The position numbers and the translations under genes are program-made. From CAWDLX01 sp046728155 (GTDB lineage: Bacteria > Actinomycetota > Actinomycetes > Mycobacteriales > Micromonosporaceae), in NCBI GenBank assembly GCA_046728155.1, contig JBKPDY010000141.1, positions 1-14,733 on the forward strand: a stretch of DNA of 14,733 bases, written 5' to 3'. Positions 6,544 through 12,238 of this stretch are shown in pieces. The notes beneath the pieces were generated by a model, which saw nothing but the letters and a program-made list of their open reading frames with translations, made no database searches and was not told where the DNA came from. Every line of letters starts with the position of its first letter. Position 1 is the first letter of the stretch.

Positions 6544-7418
6544 GCCTGGCCGACTTCGACGAGCGGGAGCTCGACCTCCTGGCCGACTACCTCGCCGGCA
6601 CGCTGGAGCCGTCGACCGCCATCGAGGTGGCGAGGCTGGTGCGCACAGACCGCGCGTGGGCCGACGCGTACCGCGAGCTGGCCGCGGCCGACCGTGCCGT
6701 GGCGGCCCAGCTCCGGGCGTACGGGATGAGCCGGCTCGAGCCGATGCCCGCTGACGTGATCGACAGGGTCGATGCGGCCCTCGCGACGGCCGGCGCGGTC
6801 CGGCCCCCAGCCGCCACGAGGGTGATATCGCTCGATGCCGCGCGCCGGACCCGCCGTCGCCGGGTGGCCCAGTTCGCCGCGGCGGCCGCGGTTCTCGTCG
6901 CCGTCGGAGCTGGTGTCGTCACCCTCAACAACGGCGGCGTGCCGCAGGCGACATCGGCTGGTTCGGGCGCGGCCGGGACCGCGCCGAGGAACGACTTGGC
7001 CAGCCGACCGTCGTCAGGTCTCGCTCTTCCGTTCGGCAGCGGCACGGTCGTGACCGCGAGTGGGACCGACTACACGGCCGCGACGCTCGCCCGAGCGGCG
7101 ACTGTCCGCGGGTCCGACACCGTCGGTAACAACGCCCCCGAGCCCACCACGGCCGCCCCGGTACCGCCGGACCTGCTGCAGTCGAAACAGGCCGAACTGC
7201 TTGGTCGGCTGACCACGACCGGTGGGCTGGCTGCGTGCATCACTCAGGTCGTCGCCGTGCATCCCGGTCAGGTGACGGCGATCGACTACGCCCGCTACGA
7301 GTCCACGCCTGCCCTGATCGTCACGGTGCGGCAGCCGGCCGGCAGCCTCCTCGTTGTCGCGGTCGGCGCCGAGTGTGGTCTGCGCGGAGCCGACGAGCTC
7401 GCCTCGGCCAGGGCGTGA
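6540..7418 (+). CDS. Membrane-bound anti-sigma factor for SigM
   Basis: 292 residues from GTG 6540, with GGAGG (6529-6533) 6 nt upstream and GTGA overlap with the sigM stop. The cytoplasmic N-domain (1-107) has the helical pattern of an anti-sigma domain (DFDERELDLLADYLAGTLEP, 5-24). An Arg-rich patch (102-108) and one membrane helix (about 109-129) follow, then an outside domain of about 160 residues starting with a Gly/Ala/Ser-rich linker. The zinc-type HxxxCxxC motif is absent. The only cysteines, C233 and C279, lie in the predicted extracytoplasmic part and could form a disulfide. It occupies the place of rsmA in Streptomyces and mycobacteria, but its sequence is too divergent for me to give the name with confidence. 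Confidence 0.8.
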   Translation: MSLADFDERELDLLADYLAGTLEPSTAIEVARLVRTDRAWADAYRELAAADRAVAAQLRAYGMSRLEPMPADVIDRVDAALATAGAVRPPAATRVISLDAARRTRRRRVAQFAAAAAVLVAVGAGVVTLNNGGVPQATSAGSGAAGTAPRNDLASRPSSGLALPFGSGTVVTASGTDYTAATLARAATVRGSDTVGNNAPEPTTAAPVPPDLLQSKQAELLGRLTTTGGLAACITQVVAVHPGQVTAIDYARYESTPALIVTVRQPAGSLLVVAVGAECGLRGADELASARA

Positions 7419-7571
7419 TGGCCCGCGCCGGAGGTGTTTGCCCCCGACAGCTCGCCGGCCTAGCCCGGGTCCGACCCTCGCCAACGGAACCTGTCCAGGC
7501 CGGCGTCCTTGGCGACGCTTGATCTTGTTGGCAGTTGGGCTGCCGGTACGCGAGTGACGCCAGCCGCTTTC

Positions 7572-7599
7572 GGGAATGAGCAGTTCGTACGATGGCGTT
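7572..7599 (+). promoter_or_regulatory. SigR/SigH-type promoter of trxBA
   Basis: GGGAAT (7572-7577) and GTT (7597-7599, followed by G) are separated by 19 nt. This matches the GGAAT-N18/19-GTT consensus of the thiol-stress ECF factors SigR (Streptomyces) and SigH (mycobacteria), and trxBA is a classic target of SigR. Transcription would begin near 7605, inside the upstream part of the open trxB frame, which supports the ATG at 7673 as the true start. A SigR gene itself is not in the window. Confidence 0.65.
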
Positions 7600-7672
7600 G
7601 GGTTCGACGCAGGCTGGCGGCGGCCGCCGTCGGCCGCGGAGTTGTGTGCTTGCCGGAGGGAAGCGTTCCACC

Positions 7673-8602
7673 ATGGACGATGTGCGCAACGTGATCGTCA
7701 TCGGCTCAGGCCCGGCGGGGTACACCGCGGCGCTCTACGCCGCGCGAGCCCAGCTCAGGCCGCTCGTTATCGAGGGTGTTCAATCCGGCGGGGCATTGAT
7801 GACCACCACTGATGTAGAGAACTACCCGGGCTTCCCGGACGGCATCCTCGGCCCTGACCTCATGGACAGCATGCGAAAGCAGGCCGAGCGCTTCGGCGCG
7901 GAGCTGCTCACCGACGATGCCACCCGGGTGGACCTCGCTGGCGATACGAAAAGGGTCTACGTCGGCGACACCGAATACCGCAGCCGCGCGGTCATCATCG
8001 CCACCGGCTCCGCGTGGCGTCCACTGAACGTACCCGGCGAACAGGCAATGCTGGGGCACGGTGTGTCCTCGTGCGCCACGTGCGATGGCTTCTTCTTCCG
8101 CGATCACCAGATCGCGGTTGTCGGCGGCGGTGACTCGGCCGCGGAGGAAGCCAGTTTCCTGACCCGGTTCGCCCAATCAGTCACGATCATCCACCGCCGC
8201 GACGAGCTGCGGGCAAGCAAGATCATGGCCGAGCGCGCGCTTGCCAACCCGAAGATCAAGGTCCGGTGGAACACCGTCGTGACCGAGATCGTCGACGATG
8301 ACGGGAAAGTCGGAGGCGTACGGCTGCGTGACACGGTCACCGGCGAGGAATCGAGCTTGGACGTGACCGGGGTGTTCGTAGCGATAGGCCACGATCCACG
8401 CACCGAACTCTTCGCCGGGCAGATCGCACTCGACGAGGACGGGTACGTGATCGTCGACATGCCCGGTACGAGAACAAGTGTTCCCGGCGTGTTCGCCGCC
8501 GGAGATGTGGTCGATAGGACGTACCGTCAAGCGGTCACCGCCGCCGGAACCGGCTGCGCCGCGGCGCTCGACGCCGAGCGTTTCCTCGCCGGCCACGGCT
8601 AG
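7673..8602 (+). CDS. trxB: Thioredoxin reductase (NADPH)
   Basis: 309 residues from ATG 7673, the usual family length; GGAGGG (7655-7660) lies 12 nt upstream, and the longer frame to 7592 begins before the likely transcription start. The cytoplasmic FAD enzyme reduces thioredoxin with NADPH. Visible are the FAD-binding GSGPAGYTAALYAAR (11-25), the second-domain NADPH motif GGGDSAAEEA (151-160), the redox-active CATC (134-137) and the FAD-closing GVFAAGDV near residue 281. The C-terminal TYRQAVTAAGTGCAAALDAE is typical. It is followed 52 nt later by trxA on the same strand, so the two probably form an operon under the SigR-type promoter. Confidence 0.97.
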   Translation: MDDVRNVIVIGSGPAGYTAALYAARAQLRPLVIEGVQSGGALMTTTDVENYPGFPDGILGPDLMDSMRKQAERFGAELLTDDATRVDLAGDTKRVYVGDTEYRSRAVIIATGSAWRPLNVPGEQAMLGHGVSSCATCDGFFFRDHQIAVVGGGDSAAEEASFLTRFAQSVTIIHRRDELRASKIMAERALANPKIKVRWNTVVTEIVDDDGKVGGVRLRDTVTGEESSLDVTGVFVAIGHDPRTELFAGQIALDEDGYVIVDMPGTRTSVPGVFAAGDVVDRTYRQAVTAAGTGCAAALDAERFLAGHG

Positions 8603-8654
8603 ACCGAGCAGTTCTGTTCCGACCAGACCCCCGCGACCGATCGAGGAGACCGCC

Positions 8655-8975
8655 ATGACATCCAAGTCAGTCACCGACGCGACGTTCACCACCGAGGTGC
8701 TGCAGTCGGAGAAGCCAGTCTTGGTGGACTTCTGGGCGGAATGGTGCAGTCCGTGCCGCAAGGTGGACCCGCTCCTCGCCGAGATCGCGGCCGAGATGGC
8801 GGAGAAGGTGGAGATCGTCAAGCTGAACATCGACGAGAATCCGGAGACGGCCATGGCCTATCGCGTCATGTCGGTACCGACGCTCACCATCTTCAAGGAC
8901 GGTCAGCCGGTCCAGTCACTCGCCGGCGCCAAGCCCAAGGGAGATCTCGTCCGGTTCATCGAGTCAGCGATCTGA
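8655..8975 (+). CDS. trxA: Thioredoxin with variant CSPC active site
   Basis: 106 residues from ATG 8655, with GAGGAG (8643-8648) 6 nt upstream; the frame is open further back but runs into trxB. It is a full-length single-domain thioredoxin: buried D25 in VDFWAEW, active site W30-C31-S32-P33-C34, K36, P39, and cis-Pro75 in SVPTL. The classical active site is WCGPC; here glycine is replaced by serine (codon AGT). Both cysteines and the proline are kept, so activity as a general disulfide reductase is expected, perhaps with a shifted redox potential. Its electron donor is the TrxB encoded just upstream. Confidence 0.96.
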   Translation: MTSKSVTDATFTTEVLQSEKPVLVDFWAEWCSPCRKVDPLLAEIAAEMAEKVEIVKLNIDENPETAMAYRVMSVPTLTIFKDGQPVQSLAGAKPKGDLVRFIESAI

Positions 8976-9007
8976 CCTCACATAGCCTCTTTCCTACCAG
9001 GTCCGTC

Positions 9008-9036
9008 TTAACCGGACACGGCACGTTCCGTATCGT
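9008..9036 (+). promoter_or_regulatory. Candidate vegetative promoter of cwlM
   Basis: TTAACC (9008-9013) and TATCGT (9031-9036) are separated by 17 nt and match the -35 (4 of 6) and -10 (TANNNT) patterns of primary sigma factors. Transcription would begin near 9043, giving a leader of about 80 nt. The 148-nt gap after trxA is consistent with a separate promoter. A 5-bp hairpin, GTCCG (9001-9005) with CGGAC (9013-9017), overlaps the -35 element. Confidence 0.35.
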
Positions 9037-9123
9037 CTGCCCGGCGCACTTTGGGGGGAGCGCACAGCCGCGCGGGTAAGTAGGTGGGAGCATCCAGAAC
9101 GATGGTGGAGAGGGAGTCGCGCG

Positions 9124-10305
9124 ATGCAGGTGATCCGGAGAGGTGATCGCGGCGACGCGGTCGTCGAGATCCGGGCTGTCCTCACCATGCTCGCGTTGTT
9201 GCACGATGCGCTGCCGCCGGACGTGGATGCCGTTTACGACGCCCCTGTGGAGATGGCCGTCCGAACGTTTCAGCAAGCCCGCGGACTCACCGTGACGGGC
9301 GATGTGAACGAGGAGACCTGGCGCGCGCTCGACGGTTCCCGGTGGACGCTGGGCTCCCGGGTCCTCGCCCATATGCAGCCGGAGCCGCTCTTCGGCGACG
9401 ACGTACGCGCCCTGCAGGAGCGCCTGCTGGAGATGGGGTACGACGTGGGCCGCGCCGACGGCATCATGGGGCGGCGGACCGCAGCGGCCCTCGCCCGATT
9501 CCAGAAGGAGGTTGGGCTGCTCCCGGACGGGGTGAGTGGGCCGCAGACCTACGTAGCCCTTCGCCGACTCGGTCGCAAGGTCGTGGGCGGACGTCCGAAC
9601 CTGCTACGTGAGACCGAGCGCTTCCGCGCGGCGGGCACCGCGTTGGTGGACAAGCGCGTCGTCATCGATCCCGGCCACGGCGGCGGCGATCCAGGCGTCA
9701 GCGTGCCTGACGGCCCAGTGCGCTGGACCGAAGCCGAGATCATGTATGACCTGGCCGCCCGGCTGGAGGGCCGGTTGGCGGCCCTCGGGATGCGGGCCAA
9801 TCTCACCCGTGGGCCTTCGCCACGCGAACGCCTCTCCGAGTCGGACCGGGCCGACCTCGCGAACGAACTCGGCGCCGATCTCCTCATCTCGTTGCATCTC
9901 GACCGGCACGCGAGTCCGGAGGCGTCCGGTGTCGCGACGTACCATTACGGACATGGTGACGGGGGCGTCACATCGTCCCTCGGTGAGCGGCTGGCCGGAC
10001 TCGTCCAGCGCGAAATCGTCGCACGCACCGGCATGCTCGACTGCCGCAGCCACGCCAAGACCTGGGATCTGCTGCGGTTGTCCCGCATGCCGGCGGTACG
10101 CGTCGAGGTCGGCTACCTCACCTCACGGGATGACCGGAACCGGCTGATCGACCCGCTCTTCCGGGATCGCATCGTCGGGGCCATCGTGGCCGCAGTTCAA
10201 CGAATGTACCTGCCAGTCGAGTCCGATGTTGCGACCGGATCGATCGACGTCAACGCTATTGATCACTTCATGTTGGACCGATCCGGCTTCCCGGCCAAGG
10301 TTTAG
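9124..10305 (+). CDS. cwlM: CwlM: cytoplasmic N-acetylmuramoyl-L-alanine amidase-like regulator of peptidoglycan synthesis
   Basis: 393 residues from ATG 9124, with AGGGAG (9111-9116) 7 nt upstream. Two peptidoglycan-binding type 1 domains (about 1-72 and 78-150) precede an Amidase_3 domain (about 176-365). The zinc and catalytic residues of Amidase_3 look present: H185 in DPGHGGGDPG, E203 or E205 in WTEAEIMYDL, H258 in SLHLDRH and E328 in VRVEVGYL. No signal peptide or membrane helix is visible, so the protein should be cytoplasmic. In M. tuberculosis, CwlM (Rv3915) is phosphorylated by PknB, stimulates MurA and interacts with FhaA and MurJ. A short C-terminal tail (about 366-393) contains T371, near the position of the mycobacterial phospho-threonine; the equivalence is inferred. 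The position after trxA is as in mycobacteria. Confidence 0.9.
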   Translation: MQVIRRGDRGDAVVEIRAVLTMLALLHDALPPDVDAVYDAPVEMAVRTFQQARGLTVTGDVNEETWRALDGSRWTLGSRVLAHMQPEPLFGDDVRALQERLLEMGYDVGRADGIMGRRTAAALARFQKEVGLLPDGVSGPQTYVALRRLGRKVVGGRPNLLRETERFRAAGTALVDKRVVIDPGHGGGDPGVSVPDGPVRWTEAEIMYDLAARLEGRLAALGMRANLTRGPSPRERLSESDRADLANELGADLLISLHLDRHASPEASGVATYHYGHGDGGVTSSLGERLAGLVQREIVARTGMLDCRSHAKTWDLLRLSRMPAVRVEVGYLTSRDDRNRLIDPLFRDRIVGAIVAAVQRMYLPVESDVATGSIDVNAIDHFMLDRSGFPAKV

Positions 10306-10307
10306 CT

Positions 10308-10328
10308 CGGTCGCGATCCGGGCGACCG
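10308..10328 (+). terminator. Hairpin after cwlM, candidate terminator
   Basis: CGGTCGC (10308-10314) and GCGACCG (10322-10328) form a perfect 7-bp stem with a 7-nt loop, starting 2 nt after the cwlM stop codon. There is no T-run after it, but actinobacterial hairpin terminators often lack one. It lies in the convergent space between cwlM and the GNAT gene. Confidence 0.45.
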
Positions 10329-10429
10329 GCTCTCGACCTCTCCTTGGACACACCGCAACAGGCTCGCGGACCGGCGAATGCACGGCGGCGCGCTGTCACC
10401 AAGTCCACATAGGACAACGGTGGGCGCGA

Positions 10430-10445
10430 TGTTTCACGTGGAACT
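10430..10445. other. parS: parS-like ParB binding site 1 (one core mismatch)
   Basis: TGTTTCACGTGGAACT differs from the 14-bp parS core GTTTCACGTGAAAC at one position (A to G in the right arm). It spans the end of the GNAT gene, whose stop codon (complement of 10434-10436) is inside the site. Single-mismatch sites usually still bind ParB, often more weakly. Confidence 0.75.
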
Positions 10446-11114
10446 GGTTGCGTCGCGCGGCACGCCGGTCAGCATGCCGCGAGTGGCTGGACGCAGTATC
10501 GCCTCGGGGTTCATCGATCCTAAGAGCTTCTCCAGCGCGTACTCCACATCGGACTTCCAGGACAGCGCCGTGCGCAACTCGAGCCGGACCCGCGGGAAGC
10601 GCGGGTGCGGTCGTACCGTCTTGAAGCCCACCGCGAGGAAGAAGTCCGCCGGAGCCAGGCAGCCGGAGAGCCCGTCGGCGTCGTCCCCGAACTTCGCGTC
10701 ACCGAACGCCTCGATCGCGCGGATTCCGCGCTTCGTGACGTCTCTTGCCACGCCCTGGATGAGCATCCGCCCAAGCCCTCCGCCGGCGAAGGACGGTACG
10801 ACATGCGCAGCCATGAGAAGGACGGCGTCGGCCGAAATCGGGCTGGTCGGAAAGGCCAACGAACGCGGTGCGTACGCCGGCGGTGCATACATCGCGAACC
10901 CTGCCGCTATTCCGTCGACGTACACGAGCTTCCCACAGGACCCCCATTCGAGCAGGGTCTGCGATACCCACGCCTCCTTCTCGAGGCCGGGGTCGCCAGC
11001 GGCACAGGCACGCTCGCCGGCGACCGGATCGAGCTCCCAGTAGACGCATGCGCGGCAGCGGCGGGGGAGGTCCTCAAGAGTGTCAAGCGTAAGACTAACG
11101 AGCCGACGCGACAT
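10434..11114 (-). CDS. GNAT-like N-acetyltransferase, actinobacterial parAB-locus family
   Basis: 226 residues from ATG 11114; AGGTGG lies 7 nt upstream on the minus strand. The central part has an acetyl-CoA-binding signature of GNAT enzymes: a beta strand (LLMAAHVVPSFA, 99-110) followed by the pyrophosphate-binding turn GGGLGRMLIQ (111-120). The N-terminus carries CRACVYWELDP (20-30), with a CxxC pair (C20, C23); I associate this stretch with a conserved family found between cwlM and parB in actinobacteria (Rv3916c has that position in M. tuberculosis). The substrate is unknown. A small-molecule or protein acetyltransferase role is inferred from the fold only. The last codons overlap parS site 1. 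Confidence 0.72.
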   Translation of the reverse strand: MSRRLVSLTLDTLEDLPRRCRACVYWELDPVAGERACAAGDPGLEKEAWVSQTLLEWGSCGKLVYVDGIAAGFAMYAPPAYAPRSLAFPTSPISADAVLLMAAHVVPSFAGGGLGRMLIQGVARDVTKRGIRAIEAFGDAKFGDDADGLSGCLAPADFFLAVGFKTVRPHPRFPRVRLELRTALSWKSDVEYALEKLLGSMNPEAILRPATRGMLTGVPRDATSST

Positions 11115-11275
11115 TCAAAGGCCACCTCACGGAACGGGAGAGCCCATACAGCCCTCCACGACGATCGTACGCGGGATGCGGACGGCACGGGAGGAGCCGG
11201 GCAAGAATGACGAGAGACCACGTCCGTTGCGGGGCAGCCAAGCGCAAACGGTGTGCGCTCCGGTGGCCCGGCTGA

Positions 11276-11968
11276 TCAGATCGGGCTGTCCGCGGTGCCA
11301 CGGCCATCACCCGCAGGACCGGGGAACGACTCATCCGGCGCGCCTGTGTCAGGCTGAAGGCCTGTGTCAGTCTCAAGGTAGGAGGGCGACTGCCAGTCGA
11401 TCCGGGGCGGATCTGCAAGCGTGCGACCACCGAACTCGCCGAGCCAGGCCGCGATCAGGGCCAGATTCTCCCGCCACCGTTCCTCCGAAATTGCCGGCAG
11501 GATGTCGTCCCAGAGCGGCAGAAACGTCCCGCGCAGCTGTAGATGCCCGTACGGGCGAGCCATGAACCAGACGTGCAGGTGTGCCAAGCCGTCGCCCCAG
11601 CGGTTGACATGAACCCGCGCGACTCCGTCCAGCGAACGGATGGCCCGCTCCAACCGTACGGTCATCACGCCCAGTTCGGCCGCGAGGAGATTGGGAAGGT
11701 CGCCGAGGTCGAGGTGTGATCGCGGCTCCAGGATCACGACCGCCGGCAGGCCCGTGGGGCGATCCATTGCCCGTACCCGCCAGCGATCCGCGACCCAGAT
11801 ATAGGCGTCGTCCGGCGCACGGCATGTGGCACACGACTCCGGGTCCTCACCAGGTCGCTCCGGCTCCAGCTCCACCGGAGGGTCCAGTTCACGGACCCGC
11901 AGATCGCCAACGAAGGGGAAGGTGGGACAAGTGGTGAAGTCGGGAAGTGGGAGATCCTGGTGGGGCAC
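11276..11968 (-). CDS. HIT-like superfamily protein with degenerate histidine triad
   Basis: 230 residues from GTG 11968. The frame stays open to a GTG at 12001, but the -10-like TAGGGT lies between the two, 7 nt before the GTG at 11968, so a leaderless start there is preferred. In 230-residue numbering it has a CxxC (C46, C49), as in the zinc site of many HIT proteins, and the core VHVNRWGDGLAHLHVWF (120-136), matching the HIT layout N-x-G-x-x-x-x-H-x-H. The third histidine of the triad HxHxH is replaced by tryptophan. HIT and GalT relatives act on nucleotide phosphates through the middle histidine, here H132. The C-terminal tail (from about 190) is Asp/Pro/Gly-rich and probably disordered. 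The substrate is unknown. The conserved neighbourhood is parB upstream and the GNAT gene downstream. Confidence 0.65.
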   Translation of the reverse strand: MPHQDLPLPDFTTCPTFPFVGDLRVRELDPPVELEPERPGEDPESCATCRAPDDAYIWVADRWRVRAMDRPTGLPAVVILEPRSHLDLGDLPNLLAAELGVMTVRLERAIRSLDGVARVHVNRWGDGLAHLHVWFMARPYGHLQLRGTFLPLWDDILPAISEERWRENLALIAAWLGEFGGRTLADPPRIDWQSPSYLETDTGLQPDTGAPDESFPGPAGDGRGTADSPI

Positions 11969-11975
11969 GGGGCAC

Positions 11976-11981
11976 ACCCTA
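11976..11981 (-). promoter_or_regulatory. Candidate -10 element of the HIT-like gene (TAGGGT)
   Basis: On the minus strand TAGGGT ends 7 nt before the GTG at 11968, the same spacing as at sigM. It decides the start of the HIT-like gene in favour of 11968. No ribosome binding site precedes either candidate start. Confidence 0.45.
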
Positions 11982-12025
11982 ACCCAGATCGGGCCGAGCA
12001 CGGCTCGACCGGACGACGGTCTGCC

Positions 12026-12041
12026 GGTTTCACGTGAAACC
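12026..12041. other. parS: parS ParB binding site 2 (perfect core)
   Basis: GGTTTCACGTGAAACC is a perfect 16-bp palindrome containing the 14-bp parS core. It lies in the gap between parB and the HIT-like gene, about 200 bp beyond the 3' end of parB, and is a nucleation site for the ParB-CTP clamp. Confidence 0.95.
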
Positions 12042-12132
12042 CAGCCGTCACAACAGATTGTGGCCGGAGGCCGCCGTTTGGGCTCATTGCTCAGTCGGCC
12101 TTATCGGCCTTGTGGGTCGACCGGTCGCTGGC

Positions 12133-12209
12133 GTGGCGCCGCGCCAACCCATGTGGCGCTCCCGCCAACACGTGTGGCGCCCTGCCAACCCTCGTGGCTC
12201 CGGCTGGCC
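12133..12209. repeat. Tandem array of about 20-bp repeats downstream of parB
   Basis: Three units start at 12133, 12153 and 12174 with spacing 20 and 21 nt, each of the form GTGGCGC-NNN-GCCAAC plus a 4-5 nt tail; a fourth, partial unit begins with GTGGCTCC at 12194. Within each unit the start and middle can pair (TGGC or TGGCG with GCCA or CGCCA), so each is a small hairpin. They lie within 110 nt of the parB stop codon and may act as a terminator region or protein binding array. Confidence 0.6.
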
Positions 12210-12238
12210 GAAGCGATGGGCCGCCGGCACCGGTCGAG

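Noticed and set aside
9001..9017. Small hairpin GTCCG/CGGAC as a trxA terminator
   Set aside because: Only 5 bp, no T-run, and it overlaps a plausible -35 element of cwlM.
12095..12111. Direct repeat TCGGCCTT separated by one base
   Set aside because: Too short and GC-rich to distinguish from chance; not part of the 20-bp array beside it.
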